Source: Polaribacter sp. SA4-12 (GTDB taxonomy: Bacteria; Bacteroidota; Bacteroidia; Flavobacteriales; Flavobacteriaceae). Taken from it: a stretch of 64,000 bases of DNA. Below, piece after piece: positions 35,368 to 45,867 of the stretch. Location: assembly GCF_002163675.1 (NCBI RefSeq), contig NZ_CP019334.1, forward strand, positions 2,895,501 through 2,959,500, written 5' to 3'. The position numbers and the translations under genes were made by a program. The notes beneath the pieces were generated by a model. It did no database searches. It saw only the letters and a program-made list of their open reading frames with translations, and was not told the DNA's origin. The number at the start of each line of letters is the position of its first letter. The stretch's first letter is position 1.

Positions 35368-38300
35368 ATGAATTATTCTCAGATAGCAATCTTATTTTTA
35401 CAAGGTACTTTAGTTGCCTTTACAATACTTTTATTATTTCGACTTCGAAGACGATTAGGAATAGGTGTTTTATTCGCTTGCTTGGGGTTATTTCAATTCG
35501 TGCAGGTATTTCTAACAAGTACTGTTTATGTATCAATTACTAATAACTTTTTTGTATCACCAGGTTCTGCCGTTTTTTTTACAGCAAGTCTTTTTGCATT
35601 GCTAATCATATATATAAAAGAAGACGCTAGTGAAACAAGAAAAATAATTTACGCCTTATTTATTGTAAACGTAATAATGGCTATTATTCTACAGACATTG
35701 GGGTGGAGTCTTAGAGAAGTATCAACACATAACCCTTTTAATGTATCAACAAGTCTTTTTGATATTAGTGGAAAGGTTTTAATTATTGGTACAATAGTAC
35801 TCTTTTTAGATTCTTTGTTGATAATAATTATGTTCGAATTTATATCGAAACGAGTGAAGTTTTTATTCTTGCAGATTTGTTTGACGATGTTAATTGTAGT
35901 GAGTTTCGATACTGCTTTTTTTTCAATCTTTGCTCTTTCTGACTTTGAGAACTTAAATTTTATTATAATATCTGGTTTAATTTCAAAAGGAGTTTTTGTT
36001 ATTTTTTACAGTATTCTTTTTTATGTTTATTTAAAATATTTTGATCTAAAAGAAAAGGAATCAACTTTCTTGAAAACAAAAGATGTATTTAAATTACTAA
36101 CCTTTAAGCAAAAGTTTGAATCTGCAGAAAACGAGATTAAAAAAGCTGAAGAGATGTATCGTATATTAACAGATCATTCTACTGATTTAATCTGTTTACA
36201 TAAACCAGATAGTACATTCAAATATATCAGTCCTTCTATAAAAAATCTTTTAGGCTATGAGCAATCAGAGTTTTTAGGTAAACAGGTTTTTGATATAATT
36301 CATAATGATGATATTCAGCCTTTACAGGAAGCAATTGAACAGAAAGTGTTTAGTAATGGTGTTATTGTAGATGTTATTTCTTGCAGGGTTCGTCATAAAG
36401 AAGGACGTTTTATTTGGTTAGAATTTTTAATATCACCAGTCTATAAGGAACAAGAAATTAGCTATTTTGTTTCAACTGGTAGAGATGTTACAGAAAGAGT
36501 GGTTGCAAATGAAAAAATTAAAAACTCTTTAGAGTTATTAGAAAAAAGTGAATACTCCTTGAGTAAAGCGAGTAGGATGGCTAAAATTGGGTATTGGGAA
36601 TATGATAGTGTAACAGACCTTCTTACATGGTCGGATTATGTTTATCATGTTTTTGGATTAGACCCAAAAGAAGATGCCTTAACACGAGAAGAAATGTTGG
36701 TGTTTTTTGATAAAAACTCTCAAAAAAAGTTATTAAAAGCCACTTCCGATCTTGACTCGAAGGATATTCCTTATGATCTTGAGTTGATATTAATCAACCG
36801 AAGAAAAGAAGAAATTTGGCTGAGAACTATAGTTCAGCCTGTATACAACGAGCAAAACGAAGTTATTGGTAGAAGAGGTGTTTTACACAATATTACAGAA
36901 TCTAAAAAAATACAACTTGAATTATCAACTTCCCTAGATTTATTAGAAAAAACTGAGTTTTCTAAGAATAAGGCAAGTAAAATGGCTAAGATTGGTTATT
37001 GGGAGTTTGATGTTGCAACTGATACTATTGTTTGGTCAGATTCTATTTATTCTGTTTTTGGGTACGAATCAAACAAAGAAATTCCGTCACGAAATGAAAT
37101 TCTAGCACTTTATGATAAAGAATCTCAAAAAAAGATAGAACAAGCTAACCTAGAACTTAATTCAACAGGTATTCCTTATGATCTTGAGTTGAGATTAATC
37201 AATTTAAGAAAAGAAGAAGTTTGGGTGCGAAATGTAGTTCAGCCCATTTATAACGAGCAAAATGAAATTGTTGGAAGAAGAGGTGTTTTTCAAGACATTA
37301 CTCTAAGAAAATTAAGACAAGATGAGTTAGACCAGAAAACCGAAAAACTTTATAAATTAAACAATACTTTAAACGCCGCTCAAGAATTAGCCCATGTTGG
37401 AAGCTGGTTCCATGATTTTTCAAGTCAAAAATCAGAATGGTCTGATGAAACATTTCGCATTTGGGGTTTCGATCCAAAAAAACCAACACCAGATGGAGAT
37501 ACTATTTTAGGTAGAATTCACAAAGATGACTTAGATATTTTTAATACCGCTACAGAATTAGTTTATAGTGAAGGAGCTTCATATGATATTGAATATCGAA
37601 TTTGTTTAGACAATGATGAGGTAAAAATGATAAGATCTATTTGTAAACCTATCTTTGGTTCTGATGGTGAGGTGATTAGTTTAAACGGAGTTAACCAAGA
37701 TATTACAGAACAAAAACGAAGACAAGACGAATTAGATCATAAAACCGAAAAACTATATGAATTAAATGATGCTTTAAATCAGGCGCAGAAATTAAGCCAT
37801 ATTGGTAGTTGGCAATGGAATATGGCAACAGATAAAGCAGAATGGTCTGATGAAATGTATCATATTTATGGAGTAACTAAAGAGAATTTTTATCCTTCTA
37901 ATGATAATGTAATGAAAACGGTATTACCTGAAGATTTACATAAACTAGAGAAAGGTTTAAGCTCATTATTAATAGATAAAATGTTTGTTCCTTTTGAGTT
38001 TAGAATAAAGCGACCGTCTGGTGAAATTAGAAACTTATATATTATGGCTCTTGAAAAAAATTCTCAAGAGAATGTTTTTGGAGTTACTAAAGATATCACT
38101 GAAAGAAAAATAATTGAAGAAGAAAACTTAAGGATAAAGAATAGTTATAGAAGTTTGTTTGATAATGCAACAATTTCTATTTGGAATGAAGATTTTACGC
38201 TAGTTTTTAAAGAAATAGAAGAACTTAGAAAATTAGACATACCTAATATTAAAATATATTTAGAAGAAAACCCAGAAGTATTATCATCATTAATTTCAAA

Positions 38301-41300
38301 AGTGGTTGTAAATAGTGTAAATAAAGCCACTTTAAAATTGTTTAAAGCAAAAAACAGTGAAGACTTTTTTAATAATATTGACACTACTTTTGGTGAAGGT
38401 GCAGATAAGGTATTTATAAAACTAATAGAATCTATATGGACCAATAAGAAATCATTTACATCAGAAGTAAATTATAAAAAACTAAATGGAGATGAATTTG
38501 TAGCATTATTTTCTATTCCTATTCCTCAAACAGAAATAGAACAAAAAACAATTCCTATTAGTATTCAAAGTATTCAAAACATAAAAGATGCAAAATCAGC
38601 AGAAAGAGAATCTATAAAAGATTTAAATGCAGCTCAAGAAATAGCTAAAGTAGGAAGCTGGTTTTTTAATGTTGTAACTAAAGAATCAGAATGGTCAGAC
38701 GAAACGTATCGCATTTGGGGTTTTGATTTAAATGAAATTACACCAAATGAAGATATAATTCTAAATAGAATTCACATTGATGATCGAGAATTATTTTTGA
38801 ACGCTGCTGAGTTAGTTTATAACAGGAGAGTCCCATATGATATTGAATATAGAATTTGTTTGCCTAACGATGAGGAAAAATGGATTAGATCTATCTGTAG
38901 GCCAATATTAGATGATAAAGGTAACGTGGTTCTTTTAAAAGGAACCAATCAAGATATTACAGAAAAAAAACGAGCATCTAATGAGCTTGAAAAAGCTGAA
39001 GAGTTGTATCGTTTATTAACTGATAACTCTAATGATATAATCTGTTTGCAAGAACCAGATAGTACTTTTAAATACATGAGTCCTTCTATTAAGAAAGTAT
39101 TAGGCTATGAACCATCAGAATTTATTGGGAAACAAATTTTTAGTATAATTCATAATGATGATATTCAGTCTTTAAAAGATGCGATTGAACAAAAAGTATT
39201 TAGTAGAGAAATTACAGACAATGTTTATTCTTTTAGAGCTCGTCATAAAGACGGACATTTTGTTTGGTTAGAATATCTAACTTCTCCTGTTTATATAGAG
39301 AAAGAAATTAGCTATTTTGTTACTTCTGCTAGAGATATTACCCAAAGAGTAGAAGCAAATGAAATAATTAAAACCTCTCTAGACTTGTTAGGGAAAAGTG
39401 AACGTTCTAAAAACGAAGCAAGTAAGATAGCTAAAATAGGGTATTGGGAACTTGATATTGCAACAGAGACTTTTACGTGGTCTGACTATTTATATCAAAT
39501 TTATGGATTAGATACAAAAGACGAAATTCCATTACTAACAAAAATCATATCATTATACGATAAAGAATCTCAAGAAAAAATAGCACAAGCTGTAAAAGAT
39601 GTTGGTGTTAAGAATTCTTCTTATGATCTTGAATTGAAATTTACCAATTTAAAAAATGAAGAAGTCTGGGAACGAAGAGTAATTCAGGCTGTATACAACA
39701 AACAAAATGAAATTGTTGGTCGAAGAGGTGTTATGCAAGACATTACAGATTCGAAAAAGGCACAGTTTGAATTAGAACGATCTAAAAAAGAAATTGAAAG
39801 TTCTTTAGAGTTGTTAGAAAAGAAAGATTATTCTTTAGAACAGACCAGTAATATTGCTAAGATTGGGTATTGGGAATATGATATTGCTAAAGATTTATTT
39901 ACATGGTCTGAGTATGTTTATACTATTTATGGAATAGATATTAATGACGGAATTCCAACACGAAAAGAAATGTTGGAATTTTATGATAAAGAATCTCAGA
40001 ATAAGCTAGCACAAGCAACCTTAGATCTAAATTTAAATGGTATGCCTTATGATGTTGAGTTAAAGGTTATCAATTTAAGAAAGGAAGTAGTTTGGGTAAG
40101 AAATGTAGTGCAACCTGTATATAACGCCCAAAATGAGATTATTGGAAGAAGAGGTGTTATACAGGATATTACAGCATCTAAAAACGCACAGTTTCAATTA
40201 GAACTATCTAAAAAAGAGATTCAAGTTTCTTTAGAGCTGTTAGAAAAAAGTGAATATTCTAAGAGTGAAGCAAGTAAAATTGCTGAAATAGGATATTGGG
40301 AACATGATTTTATAACAGATAGTGTAATATGGTCTGATTATGTTCATTATATCTTTGGTTCAAATCCTAAAGATGGAGTTCCAGGGAGAATAGAAGTTCT
40401 AGATAAATTTGATAAAGAATCTCAAGAAAAAATAGTGCAAGCAACTTTAGGTCTTACTTCTAAAGGCATTCCTTATGATATTGAATTGTATTTTGTAAAT
40501 ATTAGAAATGAAACTGTTTGGATTAGAAATGTAGCTCAACCAATTTATAACGAACAAAATGAAATTATTGGTAAAAGAGGAGTTATGCAAGATATTACAT
40601 CCTCAAAAAATGCACAATTTGAATTAGAACTTTCTAGACAAGAGATTAAAACTTCTCTTAATTTGTTAGAAAAGAGTGAGTATTCTAAAAACGAAGCTAG
40701 TAAGATAGCTAAAATAGGATACCTCGAAGATGATATTGCAACGGATACTTTTATTTGGTCTGAGCATCTTTATCATATTTTTGGATTCGATCCAAAAGAG
40801 AAGGTTCCGTCACGAAAAGAAATTGCAGCATTTTTTGATGAAGAATCTCAAAAAAAGATGGAAGAAGCCACTTTAGGACTCGATTCGAAGGGAGTTCCTT
40901 TTGATTTGGAGCTGAAGTTAATCAACCTAAGAAAAGAGGAAGTTTGGGCTAGAATTGTTGTTCAGCCTGTATATAACAACCAAAATGAGATTGTTGGAAG
41001 AAGAGGTGTTTTTCAGGATATTACAGCTTCTAAAAAAGGACAAATTGATTTAGAAATTTCTAAAATAGAAATTGAAACCTCTTTATATGAGTTAGAAAGA
41101 AGTGAATTTACTAAAAATGAAGCGAGTAAAATAGCTAAGATAGGGTATTGGGAAAATGATATTGCAACGAATGATTATATATGGTCTGATTATATTTACC
41201 ATATTTTTGGAGTAGATCCAAAAGAAGAAGTTCCCCCAGGAGAAGAAATCGTGCCGCTTTTTGATAAAGAATCTCAAGAAAGAATGGCAGAAGCTCTTTT

Positions 41301-44300
41301 AGAGCTTGATTCTAAAGGTACTTCTGTTGATATTGAGTTGAAATTAATAAATTTTAAAAACGAAGTATTTTGGGTTAGAAATGTAGCGCAGGCTGTATAC
41401 AACGACCAAAACGAGATTGTTGGAAGAAGGGGTGTTACTCAAGATATAACAGCTTCTAAGAAAGCCCAAATTGAGTTAGAGATTTCTAAACAAGAAATTG
41501 AAACCTCTTTATATGAGTTAGAAAAAAGTGAATATACCAAAAATGAGGTAAGTAAGGTAGCTAAAATTGGGTATTGGGAACAAGATATTGCAACCAAAAA
41601 TTATAAATGGTCTGATTATGTTTATCGTATTTTTGGGTTAGACCCAAAAGAAGAAGTACCATCAAGAGAAAAAATTGTGCCACTTTTTGATAAAGAATCT
41701 CAAGAAAAGATGACACAAGCTACTTTAGATCTTGATTTAAAAGGTATTCCTTTTGATTTAGAGTTGAAGTTAATAAACCTAAGAAATGAGGAGGTTTGGG
41801 TAAGACTTATAGTTCAGCCCATTTATAACGACCAAAATGAAATTGATCGAAGAAGAGGTGTTGTACAAGATATAACAGCCTCTAAAAATGCACAAATTGA
41901 GTTAGAGCTTTCTAAACAAGAGATTGAAACCTCTTTATATGAGTTAGAAAAAAGTGAATATACCAAGAATGAGGCGAGTAAAGTAGCTAAAATTGGGTAC
42001 CATGAATATGATATTGCAACAGATGTTTTTATATGGTCTGAGTATCTATATGATATTTTTGGATTCGATAAAACAAAGCGAGTTCCTCCAAGAGAAGAAA
42101 TTGTGCCACTTTTTGATGAAAAATCTCAGAAAAAGATGAAAAAAGCTACTTTAGATCTTGATTTAAAAGGAATTCCTTATGATCTTGAGTTGAAAATAAC
42201 CAACTTAAAAAATGAAGAGGTTTGGGTACGAAACATAGCTGAAGCTGTTTATAATGAACAAAATGAGATTGTTGGTAGAAGAGGGGTTACTCAGAATATT
42301 ACAATTTCTAAAAATGCACAATTTGAAATAGAGCTTTCTAAACAAGAGATTCAAATATCTCTAGAAATGTTAGGGAAAAGTGAGCGTTCTAAGAATGAGG
42401 CAAGTAAGATGGCTAAAATGGGGCATTTAGAATTTGATATTGCATCAGATACTTTTGTCTGGTCAGATTATTTGTATGAAATTTTTGGATTTGATTCAAA
42501 GAAGAAAATTCCGCCACGAAGTGAAATTCTAACACTTTTTGATGAAGAATCACAAAATAAGATATTAGAATCTGTTTTAGAACTTGAAACGAATGGTACT
42601 TCTTATGATATTGAGTTGAAATTTATCAACCAAAGAAAAGAAGACGTTTGGGCACGAAGTGTTGTTCAGCCTGTATATAACGACCAAAACGTAGTTATTG
42701 GAAGAAGAGGTACTTTTCAGAATATTACAGCTTCTAAAGTAGCACAACTTGCATTAGAAGCATCTAGACAAGAAATTAAAACGTCTTTAGAACTGTTAGA
42801 AAGAAGTGAATACTCCTTAAAAGAATCTAGTAAAGTAGCAAAAATAGGATATTATGGGTATGATACTATAAATGATATTATTATATGGTCTGATTATGTT
42901 TATGATATTCTTGGATTTGATATAAAAGATGGAGTTCCTTCAAGAGATGAAAGTATATCAATTATTGATAAAGAATTTATAAAAGAATTTGAGCAAGCCA
43001 ACATTGAACTTATTTCTAAAGGTAACCCTTATGATATTGAGTTAAAAATATTTAATAATATAAAGAAAAAAGAAGCTTGGATACGAATGGTAGTTCAGCC
43101 TGTTTATAACGACCAAAATGAAATTGTTGGTAGAAGAGGTGTTATACAAGATATTTCTGATAGAAAAAAGATTGAAGAAGAACATTTAAGAATAAAAGAT
43201 AATTATAGACGATTATTTGAGAATGCTACAATTTCTATTTGGAACGAAGATTTAACGGATGTATTTAAAGAAATAGATGAACTTAGAAAACTTGAGATAC
43301 CTAATTTTAAAATATATTTAGAACAACATCCAGAAGTATTGTTTTCATTACTTGAAAAAGTGAAAGTAAATACAGTAAACAAAGCTACTTTAGAATTATT
43401 TAAAGCAAAAGATTATCAACAATTTTTAGGTGGTATTCAAAATACCTTTGGTAAAGGGGCTTACAAAGTATTTGGTAATCTTTTAGCTGCAATATGGAAT
43501 AAAGAAAAAACGTTTACTTCAGAAGTAAATTTTAAAACTTTAGAAGGAGAAGAGTTTATAGCATTGTTTTCTGTTTCTATTCCAAAAACAAAATTAGAGC
43601 AAAAATCAGTTCCTGCAAGTATACAAAGTATACAAAGCATAAAAGATGCAGAGTTAGAAAAAAGAAAATCAATAGAGAAATTAAAAGAAGCAGAAAAATT
43701 AGCAAATGTTGGTAGTTGGGTATTTAATATATCTTATCAAAAATCAACTTGGTCTGAAGAAATGTTTTTTATATGGGGGTTTGATTTAAAGAAAGACGCA
43801 CCTGGGTTGGATATCCTTTTAAACAGAATTCATAAAGATGATTTAGAATTATTTAAAAGCTCAGTAGACAAAGGGATTACTAAAGGAATTCCTTATGATA
43901 TTGAGTTTCGAATTTGTCCGCCTAATGAAGAGCAAAAATGGATAAGAGGTATTTGTCAACCTGTTTTTGGAGATAATGGAGATGTTATTCGTTTAACGGG
44001 TAGTAATCAAGATATCACAGAGCAGAAATTAGCAACTGGTGAAATTGAAAAAGCCGAAGAAATGTATAGTCTATTGACTAACAATTCTAACGATATAATC
44101 TGTTTGCAAGAGCTAGATAGTACTTTTACGTATATTAGTCCTTCTATAAAAAGTCTATTGGGTTATGAACAGTCCGATTTTTTAGGTAAACAAATTTTTG
44201 ATCTAGTCCATAAAGATGATATTCAGTCTTTAGTAGATGCTATGGAACAAAGAATTACTAATGGTGTAGAAGATGCTGCTACTTTTAGAGTTCGTCATAA

Positions 44301-45093
44301 ACAAGGGCATTATATTTGGTTAGAATCTCTGTCGTCTCCCGTTTATAAAGATAATGAAATTAGTTATTTTGTTACCTCTTCTAGAGATGTTACAGAATGG
44401 GTTTTAGCAAGATTAGAAATTCAAAAATATCAAACATCACTTCAACAAATGACTACTGAAATGACCTTGATAGAAGAAAAACAGAAAAAAGAAATCGCAT
44501 CAAATATACACGATCATTTAAGTCAATCTTTAGTTATTTCAAAAATGAAAATTAATGAAATGAAAAAGAAATCTGAGTTAAAAATCATTAATGAAGATTT
44601 AAAATTTATTGAATCACATATTTCTGAAGCTTTAGAAAATAGCCGTAAAATTACTTATGAACTTTCACCACCAGTTTTATATCAATTAGGTATTATTGAT
44701 GCTTTAAATTGGTTGTTAGAGGATGTGGAAGCTACTCACAAGATTGAATGTATCGTTAATAGTAATGTAAATAGTATTAAACTGAGTGATGCTAATTCAA
44801 TTTTACTTTATAGGTGTATACAAGAAGTAATAAAAAATGCTGTAAAATATGCCAATGCATCTTTATTAACTTTAAATCTTGATAAAAACAAACTCGGAAT
44901 TAATATTATCCTTACAGATAATGGTGGTGGGTTTGATACTTCTACATTAAATGATTATCAAAATCATTCAGGATCTGGTTTCGGATTATTTGCTGTTCAA
45001 GAACGTGTTAAAAACATACAAGGAGAGTTTACAATAACATCAAAAATAAATACAGGAACATCTGTTAAAATTTTTATACCTTTAGCTATATGA
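35368..45093 (+). CDS. Giant multi-PAS sensor histidine kinase
   Basis: 3241 residues. Residues 1-240 hold about seven hydrophobic segments; the SPGSAVFFTASLFALLIIY region suggests a 7TM sensor. Then about 20 PAS domains, which I sort by sequence into types A-D in the order A-BB-CC-D-C-A-B9-D-C-A. Approximate starts: A at 260, 1210, 2896; B at 408, 543, then 1358 to 2494 every 142 residues; C at 677, 812, 1095, 2781; D at 927, 2612. Many end in DITxxK and have PAC-like tails, joined by amphipathic linkers such as SKQEIETSLYELEKSE. The C-terminus is a NarL-type core: H-box IHDHLSQ with His3048, N-box KNAVKYANA, G-boxes DNGGGFD and GSGFGLFAVQERV. No receiver domain. It overlaps the LuxR-type regulator by 4 bp. 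Ligands unknown; most kinases have one to a few PAS domains. Confidence 0.93.
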   Translation: MNYSQIAILFLQGTLVAFTILLLFRLRRRLGIGVLFACLGLFQFVQVFLTSTVYVSITNNFFVSPGSAVFFTASLFALLIIYIKEDASETRKIIYALFIVNVIMAIILQTLGWSLREVSTHNPFNVSTSLFDISGKVLIIGTIVLFLDSLLIIIMFEFISKRVKFLFLQICLTMLIVVSFDTAFFSIFALSDFENLNFIIISGLISKGVFVIFYSILFYVYLKYFDLKEKESTFLKTKDVFKLLTFKQKFESAENEIKKAEEMYRILTDHSTDLICLHKPDSTFKYISPSIKNLLGYEQSEFLGKQVFDIIHNDDIQPLQEAIEQKVFSNGVIVDVISCRVRHKEGRFIWLEFLISPVYKEQEISYFVSTGRDVTERVVANEKIKNSLELLEKSEYSLSKASRMAKIGYWEYDSVTDLLTWSDYVYHVFGLDPKEDALTREEMLVFFDKNSQKKLLKATSDLDSKDIPYDLELILINRRKEEIWLRTIVQPVYNEQNEVIGRRGVLHNITESKKIQLELSTSLDLLEKTEFSKNKASKMAKIGYWEFDVATDTIVWSDSIYSVFGYESNKEIPSRNEILALYDKESQKKIEQANLELNSTGIPYDLELRLINLRKEEVWVRNVVQPIYNEQNEIVGRRGVFQDITLRKLRQDELDQKTEKLYKLNNTLNAAQELAHVGSWFHDFSSQKSEWSDETFRIWGFDPKKPTPDGDTILGRIHKDDLDIFNTATELVYSEGASYDIEYRICLDNDEVKMIRSICKPIFGSDGEVISLNGVNQDITEQKRRQDELDHKTEKLYELNDALNQAQKLSHIGSWQWNMATDKAEWSDEMYHIYGVTKENFYPSNDNVMKTVLPEDLHKLEKGLSSLLIDKMFVPFEFRIKRPSGEIRNLYIMALEKNSQENVFGVTKDITERKIIEEENLRIKNSYRSLFDNATISIWNEDFTLVFKEIEELRKLDIPNIKIYLEENPEVLSSLISKVVVNSVNKATLKLFKAKNSEDFFNNIDTTFGEGADKVFIKLIESIWTNKKSFTSEVNYKKLNGDEFVALFSIPIPQTEIEQKTIPISIQSIQNIKDAKSAERESIKDLNAAQEIAKVGSWFFNVVTKESEWSDETYRIWGFDLNEITPNEDIILNRIHIDDRELFLNAAELVYNRRVPYDIEYRICLPNDEEKWIRSICRPILDDKGNVVLLKGTNQDITEKKRASNELEKAEELYRLLTDNSNDIICLQEPDSTFKYMSPSIKKVLGYEPSEFIGKQIFSIIHNDDIQSLKDAIEQKVFSREITDNVYSFRARHKDGHFVWLEYLTSPVYIEKEISYFVTSARDITQRVEANEIIKTSLDLLGKSERSKNEASKIAKIGYWELDIATETFTWSDYLYQIYGLDTKDEIPLLTKIISLYDKESQEKIAQAVKDVGVKNSSYDLELKFTNLKNEEVWERRVIQAVYNKQNEIVGRRGVMQDITDSKKAQFELERSKKEIESSLELLEKKDYSLEQTSNIAKIGYWEYDIAKDLFTWSEYVYTIYGIDINDGIPTRKEMLEFYDKESQNKLAQATLDLNLNGMPYDVELKVINLRKEVVWVRNVVQPVYNAQNEIIGRRGVIQDITASKNAQFQLELSKKEIQVSLELLEKSEYSKSEASKIAEIGYWEHDFITDSVIWSDYVHYIFGSNPKDGVPGRIEVLDKFDKESQEKIVQATLGLTSKGIPYDIELYFVNIRNETVWIRNVAQPIYNEQNEIIGKRGVMQDITSSKNAQFELELSRQEIKTSLNLLEKSEYSKNEASKIAKIGYLEDDIATDTFIWSEHLYHIFGFDPKEKVPSRKEIAAFFDEESQKKMEEATLGLDSKGVPFDLELKLINLRKEEVWARIVVQPVYNNQNEIVGRRGVFQDITASKKGQIDLEISKIEIETSLYELERSEFTKNEASKIAKIGYWENDIATNDYIWSDYIYHIFGVDPKEEVPPGEEIVPLFDKESQERMAEALLELDSKGTSVDIELKLINFKNEVFWVRNVAQAVYNDQNEIVGRRGVTQDITASKKAQIELEISKQEIETSLYELEKSEYTKNEVSKVAKIGYWEQDIATKNYKWSDYVYRIFGLDPKEEVPSREKIVPLFDKESQEKMTQATLDLDLKGIPFDLELKLINLRNEEVWVRLIVQPIYNDQNEIDRRRGVVQDITASKNAQIELELSKQEIETSLYELEKSEYTKNEASKVAKIGYHEYDIATDVFIWSEYLYDIFGFDKTKRVPPREEIVPLFDEKSQKKMKKATLDLDLKGIPYDLELKITNLKNEEVWVRNIAEAVYNEQNEIVGRRGVTQNITISKNAQFEIELSKQEIQISLEMLGKSERSKNEASKMAKMGHLEFDIASDTFVWSDYLYEIFGFDSKKKIPPRSEILTLFDEESQNKILESVLELETNGTSYDIELKFINQRKEDVWARSVVQPVYNDQNVVIGRRGTFQNITASKVAQLALEASRQEIKTSLELLERSEYSLKESSKVAKIGYYGYDTINDIIIWSDYVYDILGFDIKDGVPSRDESISIIDKEFIKEFEQANIELISKGNPYDIELKIFNNIKKKEAWIRMVVQPVYNDQNEIVGRRGVIQDISDRKKIEEEHLRIKDNYRRLFENATISIWNEDLTDVFKEIDELRKLEIPNFKIYLEQHPEVLFSLLEKVKVNTVNKATLELFKAKDYQQFLGGIQNTFGKGAYKVFGNLLAAIWNKEKTFTSEVNFKTLEGEEFIALFSVSIPKTKLEQKSVPASIQSIQSIKDAELEKRKSIEKLKEAEKLANVGSWVFNISYQKSTWSEEMFFIWGFDLKKDAPGLDILLNRIHKDDLELFKSSVDKGITKGIPYDIEFRICPPNEEQKWIRGICQPVFGDNGDVIRLTGSNQDITEQKLATGEIEKAEEMYSLLTNNSNDIICLQELDSTFTYISPSIKSLLGYEQSDFLGKQIFDLVHKDDIQSLVDAMEQRITNGVEDAATFRVRHKQGHYIWLESLSSPVYKDNEISYFVTSSRDVTEWVLARLEIQKYQTSLQQMTTEMTLIEEKQKKEIASNIHDHLSQSLVISKMKINEMKKKSELKIINEDLKFIESHISEALENSRKITYELSPPVLYQLGIIDALNWLLEDVEATHKIECIVNSNVNSIKLSDANSILLYRCIQEVIKNAVKYANASLLTLNLDKNKLGINIILTDNGGGFDTSTLNDYQNHSGSGFGLFAVQERVKNIQGEFTITSKINTGTSVKIFIPLAI
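39400..43170 (+). repeat. Tandem array of nine 426-bp PAS-encoding repeats
   Basis: The GGG/GGA of the KIGYWE codons recurs at 39439, 39865, 40291, 40717, 41143, 41569, 41995, 42421 and 42847, always 426 bp (142 codons) apart. Units 7-9 of type B share long near-identical stretches in the linker (GAAACCTCTTTATATGAGTT), a sign of recent duplication. The two type-B units at 36589 and 36994 are 405 bp apart, shorter by 21 bp. Confidence 0.9.
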
Positions 45094-45743
45094 CTTATAT
45101 AAACGAAATTAAAATAATATTAGTTGACGATCATAAATTACTTAGAGATGGTTTGAGAAATATTATAGAACAAAGGTCGAATATGCATATAATTGGCGAA
45201 GCTTCTGATGGTAGAGAAGCTATAAAAGTATCTTCAAAATTAATGCCAGATGTTATTGTTATGGATGTTGCAATGCCTGGTATGAATGGAGTAGAAGCAG
45301 CAAAACAGATTCATAAAGCGCAACCAGACATAAAAATAATAGGTCTTTCTATGCATTCTGGTAAGCAATTTATACAAGGTATGTTTAAAGCGGGTGCTTT
45401 TGGTTATTTGTTAAAAGATGGAGATGCAGATGAATTGATTACAGCAATTACTACCGTAGTTCAAAATAAAAGATACCTATCAAAAGACATTAACCAAGAG
45501 TTTCTTGCGGTACTTAAAAGTGGAGAAGATATTGTAAAAGCACTTTTGAGTTCTAGAGAGAAAGAAGTTTTACAGTTAATTGCAGAAGGAAATTCTTCTA
45601 AAAAGATAGGAGAAATATTGTTTTTAAGCTCAAAAACGATAGATGTTCATAGAAATAATATTATGAGAAAAATAGATTTACATACTATTCCTGAATTAAC
45701 AAAATATGCTATTCAAAAAGGATTAACCACATTAGATATTTAA
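45090..45743 (+). CDS. NarL/LuxR-type response regulator
   Basis: 217 residues. Receiver domain with acidic pair Asp13-Asp14 and phospho-acceptor Asp59 (VIVMDVAMPG), conserved Lys in LLKDGDAD. C-terminal LuxR helix-turn-helix (SREKEVLQLIAEGNSSKKIGEI, SSKTIDVHRNNIMRKI). Its ATG overlaps the kinase stop (ATGA), so they are translationally coupled and form a cognate NarX/NarL-like pair. Targets are not shown by sequence; the secreted-protein array downstream is a candidate. Confidence 0.95.
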   Translation: MTYINEIKIILVDDHKLLRDGLRNIIEQRSNMHIIGEASDGREAIKVSSKLMPDVIVMDVAMPGMNGVEAAKQIHKAQPDIKIIGLSMHSGKQFIQGMFKAGAFGYLLKDGDADELITAITTVVQNKRYLSKDINQEFLAVLKSGEDIVKALLSSREKEVLQLIAEGNSSKKIGEILFLSSKTIDVHRNNIMRKIDLHTIPELTKYAIQKGLTTLDI

Positions 45744-45822
45744 GAATTATTGTATCAATATTTTACTTCGTAAAAATGAATAAATTAACGATTATTTAAT
45801 ATAAATATCTATAAAATAGACG

Positions 45823-45830
45823 TATATTTG
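45823..45830 (+). promoter_or_regulatory. -7 box TATATTTG before the receiver-only gene
   Basis: Exact TAnnTTTG. The transcript should start near 45836, beginning with the C5 run at 45838-45842. Confidence 0.55.
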
Positions 45831-45867
45831 AATATATCCCCCGTTAACTTTTTTAAATTATCTAGCT

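Noticed and set aside
35368..45093. Assembly artefact producing the tandem PAS array
   Set aside because: Most units differ clearly from each other and the array is bounded by distinct domains; only units 7-9 are similar enough to raise doubt about copy number.
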